Positions 44,397-52,190 of a DNA stretch of 64,000 bases are shown here, piece by piece. The stretch's first letter is position 1. Every line of letters begins with the position of its first letter. A model generated the notes under the pieces. That model was given only the letters and a program-made list of their open reading frames with translations. It had not been told where the DNA came from and made no database searches. Source of the DNA: a virus; IMG/VR virus record IMGVR_UViG_3300010391_000222, positions 1 to 64,000 of that record; one strand, given 5' to 3'. A program made the translations under genes and the position numbers.

Positions 44397-46316
44397 CTAA
44401 TGCACATGTGCCCACGATGCTCCTTGTCTCCGTTGTGCAGCAAGAGGACACTTAGATTGTAATATTTCTCCAGCATCTATTATGGCTTGCGCCATTGTAC
44501 TTCCTACATGCTCAGCGTAATCTTTTTTAGTTTCTGTAAGAAATTCATCATGAATTATAAGTCTTTGTTTAAACCAAATATTTTCATCTTTGAGTTTCTT
44601 ATGATATAAAACCATTGCTGTTTTCATTATTATTGCTTCAAAGGATTGAAGTATGACCGACATTGCTTTATGAGGCTTATCTTTGTCCAATCCAATAAAT
44701 CTACCATCAAGAGCTATAGTATATCCTCTTTCTACTTCATTGTCAAGTCTTTCTTTTAATTTTCTTATAAAAGGAAATCTTTTGTAAAAGATATCAAGGA
44801 GATAACGTCCTTTTTCTATATCGCCAGATCCTAGAACAGTAGCTAATTTACGTGCCCCTGCTCCCATTAAGAAGGCATAGATGAAGGTTTTTGCAACAGC
44901 CCGCGTACAAGTAAGAACGTCAGAATGAACTTTATGAGGATCAATTGAAGAATCAGATACCAATCGTATATAATCAATGTTATTACCATAATGAGCAAGA
45001 GCACGAAGCTGAATTCCAGAAGCATCAACATCCACCAAACAATTATTTCTTTTATCTTCCAATGAGAATAAATCCCTACATTCCCAACCATAATTGCCTT
45101 GTTCTCCTTTTATAGGATTTCCTGTTAATTTATCTATTTCTATCCTAGGTATATTCTGAAGATTAGGGCTATTAGAAGAGAAACGATGAGTACTAGCCCC
45201 AAGAATATTAATATACCCGTGTATGTATCCTTGATCATCCATCAACTCCAATAATTGATTTACAGTGGTTTCTCGATTTCGTATAATTAAGTACTTACTT
45301 AATAGATGAGCTTCTTTAGGAGCATCACTAGGAAGATTCTTTAAAGAATCTTCAGTAAGCTTAGGCGCACCTTTAGGAGTAAGCTCTGTGGGCTTCCATC
45401 CTAATTTAAGTAATTGGTTAACTCTTTGAATAGGAGAAGAAGGATTAAAAGATTCAAACTCAATAAGAGTGTAAGGCCCACTAACCAAAAGAGGATTAAC
45501 TTTAGAGCCGAGGGTTCTTTTATGGTATTCACCTAATTTAGTCTCCTTTGGATTATATTCTCTAATAAGTTTTGCTCTTGGTAAAAACCTTTGTTGCATT
45601 TCTAGTTCTAATGCATCTGCTCTAGTTTTACAAATAGTGTACAACGCAAGTGCTTTTTCTTTGTCTATAAAAATACCATTGCGTTGTTGTTCAGAAATTA
45701 ATCTTTGTACTTGATGTTCAAGTTCTATGGACTTAAGAGAAAACCCCCGAAGTTCTTTAGTTCTGAGATGATCATAAAGAGCTTCTTGTATCAAGACATC
45801 TTGAATACATCGGTCTACCATGATAGGATCAAAGTGTTCCCATTGTTCTTCACTTATTTGTATCTTTGATAATCCTAGTCTCTGCCCCCAAGCTTCCACT
45901 GAATGTCCTTCTTTTCTTTTTGGTGAAGCCAAACGAGACAAGATGTAAGTATCCCTAATATCCACCCTATGATCATCGAATAGAGATACTCCCAAGAGTT
46001 TATCAATCCAGTATAGGTCAAAATCAATGCCGTTATGCAATACATAACGAACATTAAAAGTATTCCTGCCGTCAGATACATTGTTTTGCTCCTCAGTTGC
46101 GATTGCATTGCAATCGACTACAAATTCCTTGAATTTACTTATGGATGCGATGGTGGATTGCTGTAATACCAAGCTATTAGTATTAGTATAAACAACATAA
46201 TGAATATCGTTGATAAAGACATACCACTTATCCTTTTTAAATTCCTTAAGAACTATACACCAGAATTTATCTGGCTTAAGTCCATTGGTTTCTGTATCTA
46301 CAATAAATATTCTCAT
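44397..46316 (-). CDS. DNA polymerase, family A (T7 gp5-like)
   Basis: The 639-residue protein copies phage DNA. The N-terminal proofreading domain has FIVDTETNGL (Exo I) and VLHNGIDFDLYW (Exo II). The polymerase domain shows motif A as VDVDASGIQLRALAHYG near residue 430, motif B as AVAKTFIYAFLMGAGARKLA near 475, and motif C as IHDEFLTETK near 590. In motif A the usual Glu of D-A-S-G-L-E-L-R is Gln, an alteration at the steric-gate position. Length is close to T7 gp5. It is coupled with the small gene upstream through ATGA. Confidence 0.92.
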   Translation of the reverse strand: MRIFIVDTETNGLKPDKFWCIVLKEFKKDKWYVFINDIHYVVYTNTNSLVLQQSTIASISKFKEFVVDCNAIATEEQNNVSDGRNTFNVRYVLHNGIDFDLYWIDKLLGVSLFDDHRVDIRDTYILSRLASPKRKEGHSVEAWGQRLGLSKIQISEEQWEHFDPIMVDRCIQDVLIQEALYDHLRTKELRGFSLKSIELEHQVQRLISEQQRNGIFIDKEKALALYTICKTRADALELEMQQRFLPRAKLIREYNPKETKLGEYHKRTLGSKVNPLLVSGPYTLIEFESFNPSSPIQRVNQLLKLGWKPTELTPKGAPKLTEDSLKNLPSDAPKEAHLLSKYLIIRNRETTVNQLLELMDDQGYIHGYINILGASTHRFSSNSPNLQNIPRIEIDKLTGNPIKGEQGNYGWECRDLFSLEDKRNNCLVDVDASGIQLRALAHYGNNIDYIRLVSDSSIDPHKVHSDVLTCTRAVAKTFIYAFLMGAGARKLATVLGSGDIEKGRYLLDIFYKRFPFIRKLKERLDNEVERGYTIALDGRFIGLDKDKPHKAMSVILQSFEAIIMKTAMVLYHKKLKDENIWFKQRLIIHDEFLTETKKDYAEHVGSTMAQAIIDAGEILQSKCPLAAQRRQGASWAHVH

Positions 46317-46501
46317 TCAACAATTACATTACGTATTTCTCTTATTTCATAAGTTGATCCTGGTATAGGTTCTTGTTTTTCAATAAAACGATTTGCTACA
46401 TTTTTATAACGGAAGGTTTTTAACATTGTTGCATCTCCTGTAATAATTACTAACCATACTTGATACATTATATAATTAAACTTCTTACGATTCTTTGCCA
46501 T
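46313..46501 (-). CDS. Hypothetical protein
   Basis: The 62-residue protein has a hydrophobic middle (YIMYQVWLVIITGDATMLKT) and a strand-like end (YEIREIRNVIVE). Its stop overlaps the polymerase ATG, so it is translated just ahead of polymerase. No family recognised. Confidence 0.5.
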   Translation of the reverse strand: MAKNRKKFNYIMYQVWLVIITGDATMLKTFRYKNVANRFIEKQEPIPGSTYEIREIRNVIVE

Positions 46502-46510
46502 AATATTCTC

Positions 46511-47587
46511 CTAGGCTGCTGCCTTTGTTTTCTTCATGTTCATCTCTGTACATACTTGTTTATTTAGAAAATCATAAAATCCTCCATTATGTCCTTCTGG
46601 AAGATTACACCAATGAGTAAGTGGGTCTTCCTTAAACCAATGTTCTATTCCTTTTTCTATGAAATAATGAAATTCTTTTATATTACTAGAAGTAATAGGA
46701 TATCTTCCTGTAACATCATTAGGTGTTACTTCCATTAATAGATCCTTGATTTTATTAAAATTGCTCATTGCAAGATCAAAGTCATTATTATTTATTGCTT
46801 CAATGATGTCAATCTTACGTATCTTTGAAACAAAAGCTTCGTAATAATCTTCCTTTGTATCTGCTACTAGTTGTACTACTTCTCTTGCTAGTCCGGTCAC
46901 AAGTGACATAAGAGGATATGAAGTTAACCAAAAGTTAGAAAGAGTTCTATACTCTAGTCCGTGATTAGGAGTTCTATATTCTCCGGCTTGTCCATAGACC
47001 TTGCGACGTTCTATATTTCCCCAATCTCGATCTATTAGGACACAAGTATTCCCTAGTATTATATCTAGCATAAAAATTGTTTTTTCTGGGCATTCCAATG
47101 CTTTATTAATCGAAGGACTGTCTTCATTTCTTCCCAAATGAATATGTCCTCCTGCGCTTCTATATTTATATGTATCTGGATTAATTGTAATTTTAGCTTC
47201 TGCATTATAAGTATTTTTAGAAGGACTACAACCAAGTTTACGAGATTTCTCGTCAAGAGCTTCTAATTCTTTCTTTGTAAACTTAATTGTCTGAGAAAAA
47301 TCAGGTTTTATTCCTTGTATTTTGCTATTTTTTATAGCCAATGTATCTCTTAATTTTCTAAAACAATGTGATATTTCATTAGCAAGATTAGCTCTACAGG
47401 TATCCGGTCTAGGATTTAGCTCTGCCTGTACTCCATCAATTGTAAATTTACTAGCATAAATACTTCCTGCTTTTAGTCCTTCTTGCGGTAAAATATCTTT
47501 TGCTTCTATAATTTTACCTTCATTGGTACGAAAAAAGAATTCTGGATCGCACCCAATAGAAAAACTTTGGTCCATTACCTTTCGCAT
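46511..47587 (-). CDS. Phage COOH-NH2 ligase type 2 (ATP-grasp amidoligase)
   Basis: The 358-residue protein has the marks of the family: SIGCDPEFFFRTNEGK near the start, FTIDGVQAELNPRPD, the SAGGHIHLGRNED segment, and YGQAGEYRTPNHGLEYRTLS, where His/Glu/Arg bind ATP and metals. These enzymes are predicted to join a carboxylate and an amine, and were grouped with phage-encoded peptide or metabolite modification systems. The substrate is unknown. It lies between polymerase and primase-helicase, far from the second amidoligase at 56458. The family assignment is firm; its role in the phage is not. Confidence 0.8.
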   Translation of the reverse strand: MRKVMDQSFSIGCDPEFFFRTNEGKIIEAKDILPQEGLKAGSIYASKFTIDGVQAELNPRPDTCRANLANEISHCFRKLRDTLAIKNSKIQGIKPDFSQTIKFTKKELEALDEKSRKLGCSPSKNTYNAEAKITINPDTYKYRSAGGHIHLGRNEDSPSINKALECPEKTIFMLDIILGNTCVLIDRDWGNIERRKVYGQAGEYRTPNHGLEYRTLSNFWLTSYPLMSLVTGLAREVVQLVADTKEDYYEAFVSKIRKIDIIEAINNNDFDLAMSNFNKIKDLLMEVTPNDVTGRYPITSSNIKEFHYFIEKGIEHWFKEDPLTHWCNLPEGHNGGFYDFLNKQVCTEMNMKKTKAAA

Positions 47588-47640
47588 TGTAGTATATCAT
47601 CCTTAGTTACATCCTTTGTTAATGATTAAACCAAGAAACC

Positions 47641-49437
47641 TCATGCTTCCTGGAGTATTTTACCTTCTGGGTCTAATACTTTCATTTGTTCTTCCATCGT
47701 AATTAATCTTTGAACTTCTGCATAACTTTCTATTTCTTTGAGTCTTCCGCTTTGTTTATTCCATAAGACATAACATGCCGGTCCCGTTTCTCCTGTAAAT
47801 CTATTTTTGAGTATTCTAATAGTTGTGACGTTGCGTTCAACTTGGTTTTCAGCTTGTCCATTGCGTTCAAGACCAATAACAATGTCTGCCAATTGACCAA
47901 TGCCAGCGGAACCCCTAAGCTGACTAAGGCTCGTAACGCCACCTTCTTCGTGGGGAATTGAGTCATTGCTTCTCCTTAAATGACTTACTACAAATAGACA
48001 TATGTCTAATTCCTGAACCAAGGTTCTTAGCTTGGTCATAATCTGATCTAGAGCCTTGCGCTCATCTCCGTGAGAGCCATCAGAAATAATAATAGATATG
48101 TGATCAAGGAAAATATAACGAGCACCAAAGTTTGTGGCGATAAATCGTACTTGATTGCATACTGTATCGATATCATTGCTACCAAAATGATCCCAAAAAA
48201 TCCAGCGATCATTATCAAATAGGACATTCCAAGCATCGGTTCTTTTTCCTTGTTCTACTACATTCTCTGGAAATCTAAGATTAATACCTAGTTCCATGCC
48301 TACAAAATCTTTTACTGTTCTTCGTAGAGATTCTTCCAGAAACATACATCCTATTTTTTCTTGAGGCAATATTTTATATAAATGATAGGCAAGCTCTTTT
48401 ATAGTAGCAGATTTACCTACGCCGGAGCCAGAAGAAAGTACAATAAGCTCGCTAGTCCTAATGCCATGCAGAACTTCTTGAAGTCCGTTCCAAGGATAAG
48501 GAACACTTTGAGAATTATCTTCTGCCAGAAAAATGTCAAGAGTATTTTTACCTTGAACAAGACCTTCTGGAGTAAATGGCTCTGCTCTCCACCATTCTCT
48601 AATAAAGAGTTGTAGATACTCCTGAGACTCGTCTAGTTTACCCTGGGATTCTACTTCTCTTATCTTTTCCAAATATTCATTTGCATCTTTACCCTGACTA
48701 AGCTTTACTATTCTTACCTTGTTCTTAGGAAAACTTGTAGAAAATCTTTCAGCAGCCTTTCGCCCAGGAACATCATTATCACCACAAAAGATTATATTAT
48801 CGAAAGAATTAAGATACTTATAATCTTCCTGGGTTAATTTGCTTTCTGCTCCGCTCTTGAGCGAGACACAAGCGTATTTACTACCGGTCAATTCATAGAC
48901 GCTCATTGCATCATATTCACCTTCGGTAATAGTAATATACTTACCACCCTGAGGAAATATTTGATGCCCAAATAAACCGCTTTGTTGAAATCCTTTATAT
49001 GTCTTATGACGTACTACATGCGATTTATCGGGATAACGTACTTTGGTAGCCATAAGTTTATTATCATAATTAAAATAATTGAATAAAATATTTCCATCAA
49101 GGTCTTTACGAACTTGGTACAGGTCTAATGTAGAAACATTGAGTCCACGAAAAGACTCAGAGAATTTTACTTGTTTTTCAGATACCAAGTTCTCCTGTAA
49201 AGACAAGTCAGAATTAATGATTTCATCTAGCTCAGTAATAGAAGCTCCTAATGCTTTATAAGCTTTTCCGCATGAATAGCATTTATAAAATCTAGACTTA
49301 TCTATGGGATTTTCATATAGTGTAACAGCATCTGAACTTCCACAACCATTTATTTTACAAGCAAGTCTACCTTTTATTGGTATATTTCCACGATATTCTT
49401 GAGAAGTGTCTTCTATATTTAATCCGAATGTTGTCAT
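47641..49437 (-). CDS. Bifunctional primase-helicase (T7 gp4-like)
   Basis: The 598-residue protein has an N-terminal zinc ribbon (CKINGCGSSDAV...CYSCGKAYK), a Toprim primase core near residue 170 (ITITEGEYDAMSVYEL, with CGDNDVPGRKAAERF), and a C-terminal RecA-type helicase: Walker A SSGSGVGKSATIKEL near 335, YIFLDHISI (Walker B) and SQLRGSAGIGQLADIV. As in T7, one protein unwinds DNA and primes lagging-strand synthesis. The start overlaps the HNH gene stop. Confidence 0.9.
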   Translation of the reverse strand: MTTFGLNIEDTSQEYRGNIPIKGRLACKINGCGSSDAVTLYENPIDKSRFYKCYSCGKAYKALGASITELDEIINSDLSLQENLVSEKQVKFSESFRGLNVSTLDLYQVRKDLDGNILFNYFNYDNKLMATKVRYPDKSHVVRHKTYKGFQQSGLFGHQIFPQGGKYITITEGEYDAMSVYELTGSKYACVSLKSGAESKLTQEDYKYLNSFDNIIFCGDNDVPGRKAAERFSTSFPKNKVRIVKLSQGKDANEYLEKIREVESQGKLDESQEYLQLFIREWWRAEPFTPEGLVQGKNTLDIFLAEDNSQSVPYPWNGLQEVLHGIRTSELIVLSSGSGVGKSATIKELAYHLYKILPQEKIGCMFLEESLRRTVKDFVGMELGINLRFPENVVEQGKRTDAWNVLFDNDRWIFWDHFGSNDIDTVCNQVRFIATNFGARYIFLDHISIIISDGSHGDERKALDQIMTKLRTLVQELDICLFVVSHLRRSNDSIPHEEGGVTSLSQLRGSAGIGQLADIVIGLERNGQAENQVERNVTTIRILKNRFTGETGPACYVLWNKQSGRLKEIESYAEVQRLITMEEQMKVLDPEGKILQEA

Positions 49438-49949
49438 GATTTATCTTGTAAATTTTTATAAAACAAATACAACCTTTCAATTTGTTCAAATGTTAAATTA
49501 CTTTTACACATATTAGCTTTATAAGAAATAAATGCAATATTTCCTTTTATATATCCTTTAGAATTATCTATTCTATCAATAGATAGAGAATGTAATCTAT
49601 TTTTATTTCTAATTTTCATTTCATATCCTAGTATAGGACAATGTGTAGGTATATTTTTAAAATCATTTAAAGTTAAATTAAATTTAATTTTTTGCCGTTT
49701 TGCTCTTCTTTTTGTACAAGAAAAATACCAATTTATAGGTTTCATTTTTATTTCTAGTTCATAAAATTTGTTATTTATTTTTGTTCGTTCTTCTGAAGAT
49801 AAAGAATAATATTTATTTTGTGAATAATGACATTTTCTACAAGACCATCTTCTTCTATTTTGAACTTTTTTAGTGGAGTATAGGGGAAAATCTTCTATAC
49901 TTTTTCTAATACTACATTTTTGACAAACTCTACTTTTGTATTGTTGCAT
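49434..49949 (-). CDS. HNH homing endonuclease with zinc ribbon
   Basis: The 171-residue protein has the N-terminal CQKCSIRKSIEDFP and CRKCHYSQNKY ribbon, a basic helical linker, and the HNH-type end: CPILGYEMKI, LSIDRIDNSKGYIKGNIAF and KSNLTFEQIERLYLFYK. It is clearly homologous to the protein at 12321 and more AT-rich than its neighbours. It overlaps the primase-helicase start by four bases and the protease gene stop by 20, so it was inserted without breaking either gene. Confidence 0.8.
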   Translation of the reverse strand: MQQYKSRVCQKCSIRKSIEDFPLYSTKKVQNRRRWSCRKCHYSQNKYYSLSSEERTKINNKFYELEIKMKPINWYFSCTKRRAKRQKIKFNLTLNDFKNIPTHCPILGYEMKIRNKNRLHSLSIDRIDNSKGYIKGNIAFISYKANMCKSNLTFEQIERLYLFYKNLQDKS

Positions 49950-50511
49950 TTAATTTTAATAAAACTTCTTTCTTTAATAAACAAATACGTAATGGATTAT
50001 GAATTTTAAATCCGTACCAAGACCCAATTTTATCAAATAGCCCCATTTCAGTATAATAGACATACATAATTGAATACGAATCACACTTGCACCCTACAGC
50101 AGTCTTATAATCGAGCCAGTGGCAAAACTCATGGATTATTATACCTTTCCATCTAGACTTAGACCAATCAAAGTCATCTCTAAATATCATTAAACCACCA
50201 GGAGGTATATTCTTGATCCAAGATAATTTGGGATTAGACCTATAAAATCCTGGGTAAAATTTATTAATAGTAAGTGCTTCTGTATCTAATACTTGAAGTT
50301 CAGAAGAGAATTCCATATAACGTATTTCAGGATCATATACTCCTGCAAAAGATATTCCTTGTATATGATCTTCCAAGTAATCCTTGACCCATTGAATATT
50401 CTCATGAGTTAATCTCTCATTTGCTCTGGGGAATCCCATCAAGAACAAGAAATAGAAGAATACAAGACTTATTAGGAATACTAACCATGTAATGATTCTA
50501 TGTCTGATCAT
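49930..50511 (-). CDS. Membrane-anchored zinc metallopeptidase-like protein
   Basis: The 193-residue protein starts with a signal anchor (IITWLVFLISLVFFYFLFLM). The middle has GGLMIFRDDFDWSKSRWKGI and then IIHEFCHWLDYKTAVGC, with the H-E-x-x-H zincin motif. CKCDSYSIMYVYY gives possible disulfides or extra ligands. If exported, the peptidase domain would face the periplasm. A phage-encoded membrane zincin could act on host envelope or lysis proteins. It overlaps both neighbours. Confidence 0.7.
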   Translation of the reverse strand: MIRHRIITWLVFLISLVFFYFLFLMGFPRANERLTHENIQWVKDYLEDHIQGISFAGVYDPEIRYMEFSSELQVLDTEALTINKFYPGFYRSNPKLSWIKNIPPGGLMIFRDDFDWSKSRWKGIIIHEFCHWLDYKTAVGCKCDSYSIMYVYYTEMGLFDKIGSWYGFKIHNPLRICLLKKEVLLKLNATIQK

Positions 50512-50773
50512 TTGAATTACTCGGAAGTAAATAATGTTCTAATTTAAACTTAGTAAGTGCAAGCATTTGATCGGTATTAATACTTGTAGGAGCACGAAGC
50601 AATTGCCTGTGACTATAGAATTCCTTGCCAGTAAATTCAGAATCATATCGACAAGATAACTTACCATTGATATACCTAACGTAGACAGTTTTTTTCTTAG
50701 AAGTCTTGAGTATCCAAGAACAAGGAAATTCCTTGCTTGTTTGTTCTATTGAAATTAACAAGGGCATACTCAT
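50498..50773 (-). CDS. Hypothetical protein
   Basis: The 91-residue protein (ISIEQTSKEFPCSWILKTSK; TVYVRYINGKLSCRYDSEF) is beta-rich with two Cys. It is joined by ATGA to the 57-residue protein upstream and overlaps the peptidase start by 14 bases. No family recognised. Confidence 0.5.
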   Translation of the reverse strand: MSMPLLISIEQTSKEFPCSWILKTSKKKTVYVRYINGKLSCRYDSEFTGKEFYSHRQLLRAPTSINTDQMLALTKFKLEHYLLPSNSNDQT

Positions 50774-50943
50774 TTAGTATTTCCTAAGATTTTATTATAC
50801 AAAACCAATAATTGATCATACATTTTTTCAAGTTCACAAGAACCTCCTTCTTGATCTTGCAAAGCTTGAGTTAATATTCCTAATTCTTTTTGATTAATTG
50901 TTAATATTATTTCTGAATTATTATCATGCACTTTAATATACAT
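50770..50943 (-). CDS. Small helical protein (57 aa)
   Basis: ATG 50943 overlaps the stop of the upstream membrane peptide, and its TGA overlaps the next ATG. The product (MYIKVHDNNSEIILTINQKE, LGILTQALQDQEGGSCELEKMYDQ) is an acidic strand-plus-helix protein. The two-sided stop-start coupling is the main support. Confidence 0.5.
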   Translation of the reverse strand: MYIKVHDNNSEIILTINQKELGILTQALQDQEGGSCELEKMYDQLLVLYNKILGNTK

Positions 50944-51041
50944 TAGAAATCTCTTTGATTAGCAAAGAATTTAAGTGAATAATAGCCTATAAAACCTATG
51001 AATGCAGGAAAGAATAAACCAAAGAAAATTAAATCATTCAT
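50943..51041 (-). CDS. Membrane micro-peptide (32 aa)
   Basis: ATG 51041 overlaps the TGA of the GC-rich gene. The product (MNDLIFFGLFFPAFIGFIGY, then a KFFANQRDF end) has one hydrophobic helix with a positive C-terminus. The start lies inside the right copy-equivalent of the 15-bp direct repeat, so its present upstream neighbour may be new. Confidence 0.5.
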   Translation of the reverse strand: MNDLIFFGLFFPAFIGFIGYYSLKFFANQRDF

Positions 51042-51049
51042 CGCGGGGT
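51035..51049. repeat. 15-bp direct repeat, left copy
   Basis: The sequence CATTCATCGCGGGGT is repeated exactly at 51436-51450. The two copies bracket a GC-rich gene, and each copy holds the ATGAATG start of the gene that follows it on the minus strand. Confidence 0.85.
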
Positions 51050-51442
51050 TCCCTGGGCTGCCATGTGTAAAGTCGCCTGCGCTCGTTCGGCCTTGATCCG
51101 CTCCTTCCCCTCCACCAGAGCCGCAATAGAGGCGGCGGCATCAAGTGCGCGCTCGCGATTGGCGTTGGTTTGAATATTTCCGTCTGTGCCTTGGAACGCT
51201 GCGGGCAACCGCTCAGCTTCTTCCCGCAGGTGCTTCGTGAGAACCGCGAGGGCAGCGCAAGTTTTGAGCCGGAACAATTCTCGGTCTGTTTCAAGTATGT
51301 CTTCGTCATCCCACAAGACTGGGAATGAGCGAGGATAATATGTTCCAACGGTGTCAGTCCCAAGCACATACTTCATATTGATGTAAGTTGGGTTGGTGTT
51401 CCAAATCGCCTTCGCCATCAACTCAATCACATCGGCATTCAT
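51038..51442 (-). CDS. GC-rich cassette gene, hypothetical protein
   Basis: The 134-residue protein (MNADVIELMAKAIWNT, LFRLKTCAALAVLTKHLREEA, ALDAAASIAALVEGKER) is helical and Ala-rich, similar in style to small proteins of proteobacterial genomes and their phages (I-E-x-x-A-x-A-I and an R-x-x-A-A-L-A-x-L helix). GC content is far above the flanks, and codons end in G/C. It is bounded by 15-bp direct repeats. It ends in GTPR, echoing the DTPR end of the 21-residue frame upstream. A recent transfer into an operon is inferred. Another frame on the same strand (51034-51369) is a shadow. Confidence 0.7.
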   Translation of the reverse strand: MNADVIELMAKAIWNTNPTYINMKYVLGTDTVGTYYPRSFPVLWDDEDILETDRELFRLKTCAALAVLTKHLREEAERLPAAFQGTDGNIQTNANRERALDAAASIAALVEGKERIKAERAQATLHMAAQGTPR

Positions 51443-51450
51443 CGCGGGGT
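51436..51450. repeat. 15-bp direct repeat, right copy
   Basis: Identical to 51035-51049, offset by 401 bases. It includes the ATG of the cassette gene and the stop of the short frame upstream. Confidence 0.85.
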
Positions 51451-51504
51451 GTCCTTTGCAGGATGGTTTAAATCATTTAATTTTTGTTTTATACTTCTAT
51501 TCAT
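51439..51504 (-). CDS. Micro-peptide (21 aa), possible
   Basis: ATG 51504 overlaps the preceding TGA as ATGA, and the frame ends with TGA overlapping the cassette gene ATG. The product is MNRSIKQKLNDLNHPAKDTP plus R. It may be real or a translational link. Its end coincides with the repeat copy. Confidence 0.35.
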   Translation of the reverse strand: MNRSIKQKLNDLNHPAKDTPR

Positions 51505-51923
51505 ACAGGATACTCCAGTTCTCTTATGTGTGGTACATCTAATTCTAAATAACTAAACTTACGATAATCTACACTCTTACCTAGATATTTACTAGGAGTT
51601 TCTAAATTAGGTCTAAAGTATTTTCTTCTTAGTCCCTTTTCATAGAGCCCTGGGAATGCTTTCATACGTTCCTTGTACTCTTCCAGGGGCTCTAGGTTAC
51701 ATATCAGAACACCTAGATATTCCAAATAATTGAGGACTATGGTAATCTTGTACCGATGCATATATTTCCATCGTTTAGAAATACTCTTAAAGATACGCAA
51801 CGGATAAGCCTTTTGATCTTTTTCATGAATTCTAATACAAGTATTTAGGACATCTTGAATATACTCGTTACTAAAGTTTTTAATTCTTTGGAGATACTTC
51901 TTCGGGAAGGGCTTCAAGAGCAT
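51501..51923 (-). CDS. Hypothetical basic protein
   Basis: The 140-residue protein is basic and aromatic (FPKKYLQRIKNFSNEYIQDV; FKSISKRWKYMHRYKIT), with a central YLEYLGVLICNLEPLEEYK and the end VPHIRELEYPV. The first segments resemble a small winged-helix-like fold, but I cannot assign a family. It overlaps the next gene by 44 bases. Confidence 0.5.
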   Translation of the reverse strand: MLLKPFPKKYLQRIKNFSNEYIQDVLNTCIRIHEKDQKAYPLRIFKSISKRWKYMHRYKITIVLNYLEYLGVLICNLEPLEEYKERMKAFPGLYEKGLRRKYFRPNLETPSKYLGKSVDYRKFSYLELDVPHIRELEYPV

Positions 51924-52086
51924 ATATTAAAACATTTGCCTGTCTTTTTAAGTAGCCTAGTTCTTCTCTTAATTTAATTACTTGATCGAGTCTAGTCTCT
52001 GCAATGATATTCCACTTGAATCCTGCAAGATATTGTAATCGTTCACTTAATTCTTGTTCTCTGTCTTCTATTTCTCTCTGATACAT
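51880..52086 (-). CDS. Small coiled-coil protein
   Basis: The 68-residue product (ATG 52086; GTG 52089 also possible) is largely coiled coil (REIEDREQELSERLQYLAGF; DQVIKLREELGYLKRQANVL). It is the first gene of the leftward unit driven by the promoter-like site at 52104-52132. The predicted leader would be only about ten bases, so an upstream site may also serve it. Function unknown. Confidence 0.5.
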   Translation of the reverse strand: MYQREIEDREQELSERLQYLAGFKWNIIAETRLDQVIKLREELGYLKRQANVLIYALEALPEEVSPKN

Positions 52087-52103
52087 CACTTTTAAACTCC
52101 CAT

Positions 52104-52132
52104 ATGATACAATATATTGAACTTAGTGTCAA
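52104..52132 (-). promoter_or_regulatory. Strong sigma70-like promoter, leftward
   Basis: TTGACA (52132-52127) and TATCAT (52109-52104) are spaced by exactly 17 bp, which is nearly consensus. It faces the coiled-coil gene, the GC-rich cassette and the downstream leftward genes. The predicted start would leave almost no leader before ATG 52086. Confidence 0.6.
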
Positions 52133-52144
52133 CTTAAATATCTT
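52117..52144 (+). promoter_or_regulatory. Promoter-like site, rightward, for lysis genes
   Basis: TTGAAC (52117-52122), a 16-bp spacer and TATCTT (52139-52144) face the holin. An alternative is the extended -10 TGATACAAT at 52105-52113. The sites overlap the leftward promoter, so the two directions probably exclude each other. Confidence 0.4.
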
Positions 52145-52164
52145 AATAAAGATAACTCTAAGTT
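52120..52164. promoter_or_regulatory. Nested inverted repeat (operator-like)
   Basis: AACTTAG (52120-52126) pairs with CTAAGTT (52158-52164), and inside it TATCTT (52139-52144) pairs with AAGATA (52149-52154). The arms cover the -35 of the leftward promoter and the start region of the rightward one, as a repressor site would. Confidence 0.45.
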
Positions 52165-52190
52165 AACCCCTTGATTTAAAAGGATTTTTC

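Noticed and set aside
51034-51369. 111-codon frame inside the GC-rich cassette
   Set aside because: It is a shifted frame of the same strand; its residues (Pro/Arg/Ser-rich) lack the regular helix pattern of the 51038-51442 product.
51035-51450. Insertion sequence or integron cassette
   Set aside because: No transposase, terminal inverted repeats or attC-like structure is seen; only short direct repeats at start-codon junctions.
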